From: Aporhodopirellula sallentina SM41
GTDB lineage: Bacteria > Planctomycetota > Planctomycetia > Pirellulales > Pirellulaceae
Direction of reading: 5' to 3'
Assembly (NCBI RefSeq): GCF_000346505.1
Contig: NZ_ANOH01000315.1
Coordinates: forward strand, 1-60,544
DNA length: 60,544 nucleotides
Position numbers and translations under genes: made by a program
Part shown: piece after piece, positions 26,400 to 36,700 of the stretch
Layout of the letters: each line of letters starts with the position of its first letter
How positions within the stretch are numbered: the stretch's first letter is position 1
The notes under the pieces: generated by a model
The model's input: only the letters and a program-made list of their open reading frames with translations
Database searches by the model: none
Told to the model about the DNA's origin: nothing

Positions 26400-27650
26400 A
26401 TGTTCGCGCAAACCGAACGCTGTCGTGCTGATCGCCAATCGTCGCATCGCAGCGCGCCGTTGGCTATCTGCGGTGTGCTCGCGTTTGCCTGTCTGTCGCT
26501 TGGTGTGCTCGCCGGGTGCAATACGCCGATCAAAGCACTGGTCGGCGGCAACATGAACCTGGGCGGGAATATGGGGGTCGATGGCGACATCCGCATGACC
26601 GGCGAGATGGTCACGGTCACCCGGAACGACAACACCGCTTCACCGGTTCAGACGGTCGTTGTTGACGGAAGCCACACTTTGGGTGGAGGTCGGATTGCGA
26701 TCGTGGACGTTGACGGCCTGATCGTTAATCGAAACTTCAGCGGTCTGAATTCGATGGGCGAAAACCCTGTCGCGCTCTTTCGAGAAAAGATCCGGCGGAT
26801 TGAATGCGACGGATCGGTCGCCGCCATCGTGCTGCGAATCAACACGCCCGGTGGTGGTGTGACGGCGAGTGATATTCTGGCCCACGATATCGCGAGGCTG
26901 AAACAATGCCGCGATATTCCGGTGGTGGCCTGTTTGATGACGACGGGGTGTGGCGGTGGCTACTACCTCGCGACACACGCCGATCAAATTGTTGCCCACC
27001 CGACGTCAGTGGTCGGCGGGATCGGGGTGATCCTCAATAGCTACAACATGGAAGACACGCTCGCTCAGTACAACATCATTCCTGTTCCGGTGAAGTCAGG
27101 CGACAAGATCGATCTGGGGACGCCGGAACGGACGATGGAGGAACGGGAGCGGGCGATCTTGCAACGGATGGCGAATCAATTTCATGATCGGTTCATTGCT
27201 CAAGTGCGACGCTCCCGCGGGCATCGGTTGAGCGAAACCGAAGACATGCTCGCGCTCGGATTGAGCGACAGGGAAAAAGATGCGAGGGATCTCGAAGAAG
27301 ATCAGTTCGGCGATGAGTCCGACGGCGGTTCCGATCGTGACCTCGGCGAGTTATTCGATGGGCGCGTTTGGACGGGCGAGCAGGCGGTTGACCTCGGGTT
27401 GGTCGACAGCACCGGTTACCTCGATGATGCGATCGACATTGCCGGTCGGATGGCGGGGCTTTCATCGGACGCTCCGGTCGTGCTGCTGCGTCGTGATAAC
27501 GATCGCGCGTTGAGTGAGTTTGACGTGACGCCGAACTCGCCGATGAGCAGTTTGTTGCCGCTGAGTATTCCAGGGTTGGATCGTTCGAAGATGCCGACGT
27601 TCCTGTACCTGTGGCAACCTGAGCCGAGCTTTGTGACGGCGGGCGGCTGA
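26400..27650 (+). CDS. S49 (SppA-like) lipoprotein lacking the catalytic serine
   Basis: The protein has 416 residues. A lipobox 'LGVLAGC' with Cys40 marks a lipoprotein. The S49 fold is clear: 'GRIAIVDVDGLIVNRNF', 'VAAIVLRINTPGGGVTASDI', 'VVACLMTTGCGGGYYLATHA' and 'TSVVGGIGVILNSYNMEDTL'. Active SppA has Ala-Ser-Gly-Gly-Tyr-Tyr with Ser as nucleophile; here the equivalent is Cys184-Gly185-Gly-Gly-Tyr-Tyr, so Ser is Gly. The partner Lys is kept (Lys236 in 'VKSGDKIDLG') at family spacing. It is either an inactive scaffold or uses Cys184 in an altered geometry. An Asp/Glu-rich insert ('DLEEDQFGDESDGGSDRDL') lies near residue 310. The usual role is cleavage of leftover signal peptides at the membrane; that cannot be assumed here. 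Confidence 0.85.
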   Translation: MFAQTERCRADRQSSHRSAPLAICGVLAFACLSLGVLAGCNTPIKALVGGNMNLGGNMGVDGDIRMTGEMVTVTRNDNTASPVQTVVVDGSHTLGGGRIAIVDVDGLIVNRNFSGLNSMGENPVALFREKIRRIECDGSVAAIVLRINTPGGGVTASDILAHDIARLKQCRDIPVVACLMTTGCGGGYYLATHADQIVAHPTSVVGGIGVILNSYNMEDTLAQYNIIPVPVKSGDKIDLGTPERTMEERERAILQRMANQFHDRFIAQVRRSRGHRLSETEDMLALGLSDREKDARDLEEDQFGDESDGGSDRDLGELFDGRVWTGEQAVDLGLVDSTGYLDDAIDIAGRMAGLSSDAPVVLLRRDNDRALSEFDVTPNSPMSSLLPLSIPGLDRSKMPTFLYLWQPEPSFVTAGG

Positions 27651-27692
27651 TCCGAAGTCGTTGTCGCCGCGTGAGAGATGTCGGCGCATGAA

Positions 27693-27721
27693 AAACGGCG
27701 ACCAACATGTGGTCGCCGTTT
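27693..27721 (-). terminator. Rho-independent terminator for nrdJ (possibly bidirectional)
   Basis: AAACGGCGACCA (27693-27704) pairs with TGGTCGCCGTTT (27710-27721), a perfect 12-base stem with a 5-base loop. On the minus strand it ends in five T, so it should stop transcription leaving nrdJ, whose stop is at 27784. It may also end the S49 gene transcript on the plus strand. Confidence 0.8.
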
Positions 27722-27783
27722 GCTGAATGTTTCACCTCGCCGGAGCGATTGCGTCTGAGGGCGTTCGCCCCGCGGGGCTGCGT

Positions 27784-30700
27784 TTAGCTGCAGCCCATCG
27801 AGTTTCCGCAGTTGTGGCAGAGGTAGCAGTTTCCGTTGCGGACCGTGATGCTGCCGCAGTTGTCACAGCTCGGTGCGTCGGTTTGGAACCGCGAGAACTG
27901 GTCGGCTTGGCCGCCGAGTTGGTTTTCGGGTTTGGGTTCCGAGTGACCGTTCCGTGAGGAGCCGTTGGTTCCCGAAATGCTGGCCATCATGATTGCTCGC
28001 TCGGCGATCGCGACGGCGGCACCGGCATCGTTCTTGAGTTCCTGCATCACCGAACTGGTTGCTTTCGCAGCCGGCGGGGTGCCAGCGACGGCGACACCGT
28101 TTTCGACAGTCACACCACCGAGGATTTCTCCGCCCGATGCGGTTTCCGGTCCGTTGCCCGGCGAAGCCTGTGGTGCGTGGTCGTGACCGGACATGAACGT
28201 GATTCCGAGCCAACGCGCGATGTAGTCGACGACGCTCTTGGCGATGCGGATGTCTTTATTGGACGTGTGTCCCATCGGTTCAAAGCGGGTGTGGCTGAAC
28301 TTGTTGACGAGCACGTCGAGCGGCACGCCGTACTGCAGTGCGATCGACAACGCGGTGCCAAAGCTGTCCATGATGCCGCCGATGGTCGAGCCTTCTTTGG
28401 CCATCGTGATGAAGATTTCACCCGGACGACCATCGGGATAAAGACCGACGCACAGGTAGCCTTCGTGGCCGGCAATGGTGAATTTGTGCGTGAGGCTTTG
28501 GCGGGTGTCGGGCAGACGTTCGCGGCTCGGCTTGTAGACGATTTTCTCAACCGTCTTGGTGATGACTTTCGCTTCACCGGCTTCGTTCGATTCGTCTTGT
28601 TTGGTGTTGAGCGGTTGCGACTGCTTGCTGCCGTCACGGTAGATCGCGATCGCTTTGAGCCCGAGTTCCCATCCCCAGAAATACGCGTCGGCGATGTCTT
28701 GCGGCGTGACATCGTTTGGCATGTTAACGGTCTTGGAGATCGCACCGGAGAGGAACGGTTGAGCGGCGGCCATCATGGTGATGTGGGCACGCCATCCGAT
28801 GCTGCGGACGCCGTTGGCTGGTTTGAACGCACAGTCGAAGACGGGCAGGTGTTCGTCCTTGAGGCCGGGTGCACCTTCGATCGTGTCGTTTTCGTCGACG
28901 TACTTCAGGATCTCGTCGATCGTGACTTGGTCGTAACCCAACGTCTTCAAACCGAGTTTGACGGTTTGGTTGACGATCTTGAGCATCCCGCCGCCGGCGA
29001 GTTGTTTGTATTTGACGAGTGCGATGTCCGGTTCGATCCCGGTCGTGTCGCAGTCCATCATGAAGCTGATGGTTCCGGTCGGAGCGAGAACCGTCGCCTG
29101 GGCGTTTCGGAAGCCGTACTTCTTACCAACCTTGGTGACTTCGTCCCACAACTCTTGAGCGGCTGCCTTGAGTTCCTCAGGGCCTTCGTCGCTGATGTCG
29201 TCACAGGCATCGCGGTGCATTTGCATCACGCGATTCATGGGTTCTTCGTTGCCCTTGTATCCTTCAAACGGTCCGACCACGGCTGCCATCTCGGCACTGG
29301 TGCGGTTGGCTTCGCCGTGCAACAACGCGGTCAACGATCCGCACATGCCGCGGGCCGCGTCGCTGTCGTAAGGCAGGCCGGCGGTCATGACTACGCTGCC
29401 GAGGTTCGAATAACCGAGACCGAGTGGACGGTACAGGTGGCTGTTGCGGGCGATCGGCTCGGTCGGGTAACTCGCGTGGTCGACGAGGATTTCTTGAGCG
29501 ATGAAGAAGATACGTGCCGCGGCGCGGAAACGCTCGACGTCGAAGCTGCCGTCTTTGCCGACGAACTTCATCAAGTTGATGCTCGACAGGTTGCACGCCG
29601 TGTCGTCGAGGAACATGTACTCGCTGCAGGGGTTCGATGCGTTGATCGCTCCGCTGTTAGGGCACGTGTGCCATTTGTTGATCGTGGTGTCGTACTGCAC
29701 GCCGGGGTCGCCGCAGTGCCATGCACACTCAGCCATCTTGTTGAGCAGTTCTTTGGCGTCGTACTTCGGTGGGGTTTCGGTTGGTTTGTCCGTGACCCAG
29801 CGGGTTTGCCATTGTTCGCCTTGGCGGACGGCGTCCATGAAGTCGTCGGTCAATCGGACCGAGAGGTTGGCGTTCTGGAAGCAGACGCTGCTGTAGGCTT
29901 CACCGTTGAAGTTTGACTCGTAGCCTTCACGGATCAACGCGTGTGCCTTCTTCTCTTCGGCCCATTTGCACTCGATGAACTCGAGAATGTCCGCGTGCCA
30001 AACCTTGAGCGATTGCATCTTGGCGGCGCGGCGGGTTTTGCCACCCGACTTCACGACGCCGGCGATCGAGTCGTAAACACGCATGAACGAGAGTGGGCCC
30101 GATGGAGTTCCGCCGCCGGAGAGTTTTTCACGTTGGCTGCGGATTGTCGATAAGTCGGTTCCGGTACCGCTGCCGAATTTGAACAGCATCGCTTCGCTGC
30201 ATGCCAAACGCATGATGTCTTCCATGTTGTCATCAACGCTTTGGATGAAACATGCCGAACCCTGCGGGTACTCGTAAGGGTTGTCTGGTTGTGCGGTGGT
30301 TTGCGTTTCAGCGTCCCAGTGCCAGTTGCATTTTGCACCGGTCACGCCGTACTGAGTGTGTAGGCCGACGTTGAACCATACCGGGCTGTTGAAAGCACCA
30401 TGTTGGTGCAGGCACAACCAAGTCAGGTCGCGATAGAAACGCTCGCCGTCTTCGGCGGTGTCGAAGTAACCGTCGGCGAGACCCCAGTCCGTAATGGTAC
30501 GGGTCACGCGGTGGACGAGTTGACGAACGCTGCGTTCGCGTTCGCCTTCGGTGTTCGGATCGCCGTAGAAGTATTTCGAGACAACGACGTTGGTCGCCAA
30601 TTGGCTCCAGTTCGAAGGGACTTCGCAATCGTTTTGCTCAAACAGGACTTTGCCGGTTTCGTCTTTAATTGCAGCGCTGCGAAGGTCCCACTGCGTCGTC

Positions 30701-30945
30701 GCGAACGGCGTGCGTCCGTCGTCGGGGCAGAAGCGGGCGTCGATTTTCAATCCGGTGCGTTCGCCACGCGGGGCGGCGTTGAATTTTTGGCGGGCGTATT
30801 CGACGCCGTGTTGGGAGTCGACCTTCTCCAAGGCAGGGTCGTTGTGGGGTGACCGCGTTTCCACCCCGGCGTGTGCGCCGCGGTCTGACTCGGAAGCGGT
30901 GCGATTGGACTCGGCGGCGGTTTTGGTTGGCAAAACGGTGGACAT
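27784..30945 (-). CDS. nrdJ: Adenosylcobalamin-dependent (class II) ribonucleotide reductase
   Basis: The protein has 1053 residues. It reduces ribonucleotides to deoxyribonucleotides using a cobalamin-generated thiyl radical, so dNTP synthesis here does not need oxygen. Visible signatures are 'QGSACFIQSVDDNMEDIM', 'KFGSGTGTDLSTIRSQREKL', 'NASNPCSEYMFLDDTACNLS', 'FRNAQATVLAPTGTISFMMD' and 'PNDVTPQDIADAYFWGWELG'. A C-terminal Zn-type cysteine cluster reads 'CDNCGSITVRNGNCYLCHNC'. A domain around residue 830 ('HKFTIAGHEGYLCVGLYPDG') is common to long NrdJ proteins. Two NrdR-box-like sites lie about 225-275 bases upstream of the start. The product is cytoplasmic and the gene is monocistronic. 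Confidence 0.96.
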   Translation of the reverse strand: MSTVLPTKTAAESNRTASESDRGAHAGVETRSPHNDPALEKVDSQHGVEYARQKFNAAPRGERTGLKIDARFCPDDGRTPFATTQWDLRSAAIKDETGKVLFEQNDCEVPSNWSQLATNVVVSKYFYGDPNTEGERERSVRQLVHRVTRTITDWGLADGYFDTAEDGERFYRDLTWLCLHQHGAFNSPVWFNVGLHTQYGVTGAKCNWHWDAETQTTAQPDNPYEYPQGSACFIQSVDDNMEDIMRLACSEAMLFKFGSGTGTDLSTIRSQREKLSGGGTPSGPLSFMRVYDSIAGVVKSGGKTRRAAKMQSLKVWHADILEFIECKWAEEKKAHALIREGYESNFNGEAYSSVCFQNANLSVRLTDDFMDAVRQGEQWQTRWVTDKPTETPPKYDAKELLNKMAECAWHCGDPGVQYDTTINKWHTCPNSGAINASNPCSEYMFLDDTACNLSSINLMKFVGKDGSFDVERFRAAARIFFIAQEILVDHASYPTEPIARNSHLYRPLGLGYSNLGSVVMTAGLPYDSDAARGMCGSLTALLHGEANRTSAEMAAVVGPFEGYKGNEEPMNRVMQMHRDACDDISDEGPEELKAAAQELWDEVTKVGKKYGFRNAQATVLAPTGTISFMMDCDTTGIEPDIALVKYKQLAGGGMLKIVNQTVKLGLKTLGYDQVTIDEILKYVDENDTIEGAPGLKDEHLPVFDCAFKPANGVRSIGWRAHITMMAAAQPFLSGAISKTVNMPNDVTPQDIADAYFWGWELGLKAIAIYRDGSKQSQPLNTKQDESNEAGEAKVITKTVEKIVYKPSRERLPDTRQSLTHKFTIAGHEGYLCVGLYPDGRPGEIFITMAKEGSTIGGIMDSFGTALSIALQYGVPLDVLVNKFSHTRFEPMGHTSNKDIRIAKSVVDYIARWLGITFMSGHDHAPQASPGNGPETASGGEILGGVTVENGVAVAGTPPAAKATSSVMQELKNDAGAAVAIAERAIMMASISGTNGSSRNGHSEPKPENQLGGQADQFSRFQTDAPSCDNCGSITVRNGNCYLCHNCGNSMGCS

Positions 30946-31093
30946 AGATTACTGGCTCCGGAAAGAAGTCATCCTTGTGGCGGTCATCCTTGCGCAATTC
31001 TTTCTGAAGATTCGAAAGTTGCTGCGGATTTCAGAAACGATTCATTGATCAAAAAATCAACTCACATCGCCTTCCCACATGTCAGCTACTCAC

Positions 31094-31145
31094 TCCCAAA
31101 AAATTGGGAAGGGCGGGCCATTGGTATCGGTAATACGTGACCCGC
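31094..31145 (-). other. Consecutive hairpins in the putative nrdJ leader
   Basis: TCCCAA/TTGGGA with an A4 loop (31094-31109) is followed by GCGGG (31113-31117) pairing with CCCGC (31141-31145), with an inner GTAT/ATAC stem. They lie between the NrdR-like sites and the nrdJ start, on the transcribed leader if transcription begins near those sites. I could not match them to the cobalamin riboswitch core. Function unknown. Confidence 0.35.
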
Positions 31146-31170
31146 AAACTCGCCGTGAAACGAATTGCTA

Positions 31171-31218
31171 TCACTACCGGTAGTGGCTTCCATGCCTTCG
31201 AGGCACTACATGTGGACG
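31171..31218 (-). promoter_or_regulatory. Tandem NrdR-box-like operators upstream of nrdJ
   Basis: CACTACCGGTAGTG at 31172-31185 is a perfect palindrome with the NrdR half-sites CACTA and TAGTG; the consensus centre TATA is CCGG. A second, weaker box starts CACTACATGTGG at 31204. The two CACTA starts are 32 bases apart, matching the roughly three-turn spacing of NrdR box pairs. NrdR represses ribonucleotide reductase genes when dATP is plentiful, so the location fits. Between them is a small hairpin (TGCCT/AGGCA, 31193-31205). Confidence 0.5.
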
Positions 31219-31923
31219 ACGCACGGAATGTTAGGGATTTGTGAGGATGTGTCAACGAAAAAATTTGAGGCGTCCTAAGTTGCGTCTCCGGCATGAGTTG
31301 CGGAGTGGCCTCGTTTCCGACCTGCGCGCTATGTGTGTCCCCCTTTTCGACGTAAAGTGCGTGCGGCTTGCGGGTTAGTAAAACGCCGACGGCGGCCCAA
31401 ACCGGCCGTGGAAAAACTGTCAGAAGTTGCTTTTTTTACAAGCTCTTCTTGAGAAGCTCATCGGAACCGACAGCGGAGGTGGCAAAATGGTTCGGTTACA
31501 CGAAGTGTGTGTCGCGTGTCGGTCGGGTTCTAACTCCTTTGGGGGTGGAGCAGGCTGAGCCGATGACCGCGAAGTTGGCATTCGTATCGATCGGGCTGGG
31601 CTCCCGGAATCGGACACTTAGGGTGGTGTGCGCCTCGTTGGCCTCTGTTTCACGCATCCGTCCGTGACGCGACATTTCGGGGTGAGTGTTTGGGGCTCGG
31701 GATTTCGATTGGCTGGGATCTCGATTGGTTTGGGGCCTCGATGAGGGTGCTTCGAAGGAGGTGCCTGTGCCGCAGGCGGGGGCCCTGTTGTCACGGATGT
31801 GGGCCGATACCCTACGACTCAGTGCGACGGCGGCGTCGGACGGAGGGCTGTTTCCTCTTTGCTAAGCTGCCTTGTTGCGGTCGTTCCGCATGCAAAATAC
31901 TGGCTTTTATTGGGTCGTTTGAC

Positions 31924-33738
31924 GTGTTGAGTAATCGCGAGTTTTCTAAACGTGGAAGTGCCGGCCGTTTTCGAGAACGGCCGTGGCATCGAAGTCTTGA
32001 GCAATCCCCGGCAGTCGCCTCTGGCGTGATGTGTCTGATCGTCGCAGTTGGCATGTTTTCCGGTGGGTGCGACAAACCGCCGCCCGTGACGATGGCGAAG
32101 ACTCCCCGTCCGGTCACCGTGATGGTCTTGGAGAAGTCCAAGCCCAGGTCGACTTACTCGGCGTCGGGCAGCGTGAAGTCGTGGAAGACCGAAGAGATCG
32201 GTTTCGAAGTGCCCGGCCGCGTCGAGTGGGTTCGTGAACCGGGGCAAGATATCGATGGTCGGATCGTCGACCCGGATGGCAACTTAGTGCGCCCCGGCAC
32301 TCCGCTGGCGCAGATCGAGCCGACCCGGTACAAGATCGCCGTCGAGTCCGCCGAAGCCGATTTGGAGATTGCGAAGCTTCGAAAGGAGAGCCTGAAAATT
32401 CGTTTGGAGGAAACGCTCGACGCGGAGTTGAAGTCAGCCGAGGCAAATTTGAGCTTGGCCAACGACGAATTTGATCGTGTCCAGCGGTTGAAGAAGCAGA
32501 ACGCCGCCTCGACGTCGGAGTTCGACCAAGCCTTCAATTCGGTTCGCACCAACGAGGCGACGATCAATTCGATCCGGGCGAGCATGAAGCAGGCGGAGGC
32601 AGAACTGCAGTCCGCCGAAGCCGAGATCAAACGGGCCCAACAGGCGCTGCGCGATGCGCAACGTGATCTGGAGAACACGACGCTTTACGGTTCCTATCAG
32701 GGACAGATCTCTGACGTGATGGCGGTTCCCGGCAGCGTGGTCGATGCCGGCACGCCGGTGTTGACGTTGCAGATGACCAACCCGATCACGGTCGAGGTGG
32801 AGTTGTCGGCGGCGCAGTCTCGCATCATCCGAAGTCGGCGTGATTTGATGACGCGGTTCGACCTGCCCGACGGAACCGAACATGAATCGTTAGGTTTGGT
32901 TTACAGCATCGATCCGAGCGCGGACCCAACGACGCGTACATTCACGCTGACGTTGCTGTTGCTCAACGAGAAGTTTCGAGACGAACTTCCACCGTCGATA
33001 TCATCCGATTCGGTTGCCCGCAGTGAAAACGTCTGGCCGTTGCAACTCAATCGCATGATGGGCACCCCGGATAATGTCTTCCTCGTCGAAGAGGATGCGA
33101 TCGTTCGTGACGACAAAGGCGCGTTCATCTATTTGATCACCAACGCCAAGTTGCAGCAGCCGATTCCCGAGGTGATGAAGGTTCGTCCCCAGCGAATTGT
33201 GGAAAGGGAACTACGCATCCCGTTTTTGGGAAACTGGGTCTTTCAGTCAGTCGATTTTGTCAACGAGGATGGCACCCCCGCCGAAGTTCCGTTGTCGACG
33301 TTGTACGTCGGCAAGATCGAAGACGGGGACTCGGCGCCGCCTCATTGGGACGGTGAATCGGTGGCACTCGATGCGGGGTCGGTTTGGATGCTGCGTCCCG
33401 GCGATTTGGTGACCGTGGATTTGGCGAGCACCGTGTCCGAGCCCGGTTTCTATGTGCCGATCGAAGCCCTTTACCGTGAGTTGGATCAGACGTACGTCTT
33501 CACCGTACAGAGCGGCATCGCGAAACGGATTCAGGTCACCGCGAAAGCGCAAGACAGTTCCAGCGACGGTGCCTTGTTTGAAATCCAATCGTCGCAATTG
33601 ACCGAGGGGATGCCGTTGATCGGTGGCGGTGTTCACTACCTGCACGATGGCGATGCGGTGCAGGTTGTCGGCAGCGGCGTGGAGGATGTCTCACGGACAC
33701 CTTCGGTGGATGAATCCGTCGACGGGGAGGCATCGTAA
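31924..33738 (+). CDS. RND efflux periplasmic adaptor (HlyD/MFP family) lipoprotein
   Basis: The protein has 604 residues from the GTG at 31924, which puts basic residues before 'VMCLIVAVGMFSGGC', a likely lipobox ending in Cys. The membrane-fusion-protein plan is visible: a lipoyl half 'VRPGTPLAQIEPTRYKIAVE', then a long coiled coil (Ala/Glu/Lys-rich, about residues 150-255). Next come the second lipoyl half 'YGSYQGQISDVMAVPGSVVD' and the beta-barrel region 'VEVELSAAQSRIIRSRRDLM'. It should bridge the inner-membrane pump to an outer-membrane channel; no channel gene is here. Its TAA overlaps the ATG of the permease by one base (TAATG), implying coupled translation. At about 600 residues it is longer than common adaptors (about 380), with extra C-terminal beta segments. 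Confidence 0.85.
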   Translation: MLSNREFSKRGSAGRFRERPWHRSLEQSPAVASGVMCLIVAVGMFSGGCDKPPPVTMAKTPRPVTVMVLEKSKPRSTYSASGSVKSWKTEEIGFEVPGRVEWVREPGQDIDGRIVDPDGNLVRPGTPLAQIEPTRYKIAVESAEADLEIAKLRKESLKIRLEETLDAELKSAEANLSLANDEFDRVQRLKKQNAASTSEFDQAFNSVRTNEATINSIRASMKQAEAELQSAEAEIKRAQQALRDAQRDLENTTLYGSYQGQISDVMAVPGSVVDAGTPVLTLQMTNPITVEVELSAAQSRIIRSRRDLMTRFDLPDGTEHESLGLVYSIDPSADPTTRTFTLTLLLLNEKFRDELPPSISSDSVARSENVWPLQLNRMMGTPDNVFLVEEDAIVRDDKGAFIYLITNAKLQQPIPEVMKVRPQRIVERELRIPFLGNWVFQSVDFVNEDGTPAEVPLSTLYVGKIEDGDSAPPHWDGESVALDAGSVWMLRPGDLVTVDLASTVSEPGFYVPIEALYRELDQTYVFTVQSGIAKRIQVTAKAQDSSSDGALFEIQSSQLTEGMPLIGGGVHYLHDGDAVQVVGSGVEDVSRTPSVDESVDGEAS

Positions 33739-36700
33739 TGGGATTGCCTGCTGCCGCGGCGAAGTATCGAACGATTGTGGTTTCGTTGTCTTTGATGGCG
33801 ATGCTGTGGGGAACAATCACTTTCTTCACGATGCCGCGCCGAGAGGATCCGCAGTTCACGATTCGGGTTTGCGTTGTCTCGACGTCATGGCCGGGGGCGC
33901 CCGCCGAAACCGTGGAAGAGTTGATCACCGACAAGATCGAGCAGACTTTGATCAGCATCGAGGAGGTCGACTTCACCCGTTCGACCACTTTGACGGGACA
34001 GTCGACGATCTTCGTTGAACTCGAGGACAACGTCCCGCCGTCGGACATTCAAAACGTTTGGGACAAGGTCCGAGCGCGAGTCGACTTGGTGCCGATGCCG
34101 GCGGCGGATATCCGTCCGGTGGTGAACGACGAGTTCGGCGACACCTCGGTGTTGTTGCTCGCGGTACACCAAACGCCTTCGCATGATCGTGAAAAAATTC
34201 GCGAGCAAGATGCCTATTCCGATCGGCAACTCGAGATCTACGCGGAGGATATCCAGGACGCGTTGCGGTTGCTGCCGGGCGTCGCCAAGGTCGAAATGTT
34301 TGGCGAACGCGATGAAGCGATCTACATCGAAACGGATCTCGCCAACTGGGCTCAATTGCAACTGACGACCACGCAGTTGCAGGCCCTCGCGACGCAGCGA
34401 AACATCATCCAGGCCGGTGGCGAACTCGACACCGAATCGGGGCACTACAGCGTCAAGACGGAAGGCGAGTTCAACGCCGTTCAAGAGATCGAACAGATCG
34501 CCAGCACGGTGCGAACGGGGCGAGGCGACAACAGCGTGCCGCTCAAACAACTCGGGCTGAAAGTGACCCGTGGCGTGGAAGATCCCGCGGACTATTTATG
34601 TCGTTTCGGTGATGAGTCGGGAGCGACGCCCGCCGTGATGTTGGGGATCACGATGAAGTCGGGGGCCAACATCATTGATGTTTGCACGACCGCCAAACGA
34701 CGCGTCGACGAAATGATGCATGTCGAGAAAAGACTGCCGCCCGACATCGGTGTAACGGCTGTCTCGGATCAATCGACGAGTGTCGAAAAGAAGATTACCG
34801 ATGTGATCGTGAACGTGGTCGAAGCGGTGTTGATCGTTGTCGTGGTGGTGTATGTCGTTGTCGGTTTTCGTACGTCTTTCGTCATGGCGGCGAACATCCC
34901 GATCGTGGTGATTGTGTCTATCGGATTGATCTCATTGTTTGGCGTTGAGTTGGAACAGATCTCGCTCGCGGCTTTGATCATTTCGCTCGGTCTGCTCGTC
35001 GACAACGCGGTGCAGGTGTGCGATCAAGCTCGTTCGAATCAGATGGCTGGCATGAAGCCGTTTCCTGCGGCGATCGAAGGTGCCAACACTTTGGCGGTTC
35101 CGATGTTGGTCGGGACACTGACGACGATGGCGGCCTTTGTGCCGATGTTGTTTTCGCTCGAGGGAGGCGGCAAAGAGTACGTGTACAGTTTGCCGGTCAC
35201 GGTCTCGACCACGTTGGGGCTGAGTTGGCTGTTGGCGATGACGTTGTGTGTGATCCTCGCGGGGTTTTTTATTCGCGCGCCGAAGTCAGACCGATCGGGT
35301 TCACCGATCATTGCCGCCTATGAAACGGTGACGGGCTGGTTTCCGCGGTTGAGGAAACGCAAAGCATCGATCGCGTCTGCTGGACGCGAGAGTCTGCCTC
35401 ACCGTGTTTACAACGTGATCGGTGGTTGGGCGGTGACTCACTACTGGATCACGATCCTGCTGACCATTGTCATGGTGGTGGGAATCTTGATGTTGCCGGT
35501 CAGTTCCGAGTTCTTTCCCAACGCGGCGGGAACCCAGTTCGCCGTAAAGGTGATCCTTCCCGAGACGGCAACGATTGAACAAACCAGCCGCGCCGCGGAG
35601 GAGGTGGAAAACATCATTCGTCGGTTGAGTCAGGAGCAACCCGAAGGAAAGGGATGGCTGCGTTCGTATCGGACTCTCGTCGGTGGCGGAGGTTCCCGTT
35701 GGCATCTGAGTTGGAGTCCGGAGCCGAAGAATCGTGCGTTCGCCGAGATACTGGTTCGCACCACCGACACTTCGGTCACGCCGCTCTACGTGCAACGCGT
35801 GCGCGAGGTGGCCGAGCGTGGTGACGCGTCGCTCGGGATCTCGCCGGTGATCGGAGCGAGAGTGGTGCCGGTGCAGTTGGCGTTGGGGCCGCCGGCGGAC
35901 CCGTTGGTATTTCGGATATTGGGCAGCGGGTTTGCCGATCCGGACGTGCTCAGGACCGCTGCCGATCGTCTCAAACAGATTGTCGCCGCTCAGCCGGAGA
36001 CGTGGGACGTGTCGGATTCATGGGGCATCGACGGATATCAAATTCGAGTCGCGGTCGACCCCGATCGAGCAACCCTCGCCGGGGTGACGAATTCCCAAGT
36101 CGCCAAGACGTTGAACTCGTATTACTCCGGACTGCAACTGACCACCTTCCGTGAAGGCGATCACCAGGTTCCGGTGTACTTTCGGTTGGAACAGAAACAG
36201 CGTGAATCCATCAACGGTCTGCAGGAATCGTTCGTTGAAGGCGACAACGGAAAAGTGCCGTTGGCATCGATCGCGACGCTCGAACCGACGTTTGAACTCG
36301 CGAAGATCGGCCGCCGGAATATGAATCGAACGATCGAGGTAAGTTCCCGGATGGAACCTGGCGTGACGGGAAACGATGTCGTCTCGCGTGTCTTGAAGTC
36401 GGACGAAATGGAAGCGCTTAAAGCGAGTTTGCCTGTCGGCTACTGGATCGAACCGGGAGGCTCTTACGAGGAAAGCGTCGAATCGGGCGGTCAGATGATG
36501 AAGTCGTTTGCGATCTCGTTCGTGCTGATCATTCTGTGTTTGCTGTTTCAATACAACGGTTGGTTGCGCCCGCTGATCATCCTCTCGACGTTGCCGATCG
36601 CTTTGGTGGGGGCATGGCTGGGTTTGTATCTGTTTGACGAATCGCTCGGTTTTATGCCGCAGTTGGGGATCCTTGCTTTGTTCGGCATCGTGCTCAATAC

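Larger units (their letters stand above)
30946..31923. other. Long non-coding divergent region between nrdJ and the RND adaptor
   Basis: About 980 bases without a supported gene. The nrdJ side (30946-31250) holds several hairpins and the NrdR-box-like pair. The right side has only short frames with Arg/Cys-rich, non-protein-like translations. That includes the 78-codon upstream extension of the adaptor frame (31690-31923), which I exclude because a lipoprotein signal starts later. Confidence 0.65.

Noticed and set aside
28177-29916. 579-codon plus-strand frame
   Set aside because: It is antisense to nrdJ and has no recognisable protein features; a by-product of high G+C codon use.
31040-31250. 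Cobalamin riboswitch upstream of nrdJ
   Set aside because: Hairpins and GGGAAGGCG are present, but the conserved core blocks of the known riboswitch were not found in order.
31368-31667. 99-residue plus-strand open frame
   Set aside because: Arg/Ser/Val-rich translation with no domain-like pattern, in a region that looks non-coding.
31690-31923. Upstream extension of the RND adaptor frame
   Set aside because: Translation is Arg/Cys-rich and would bury the lipoprotein signal; a GTG at 31924 gives a normal N-terminus.
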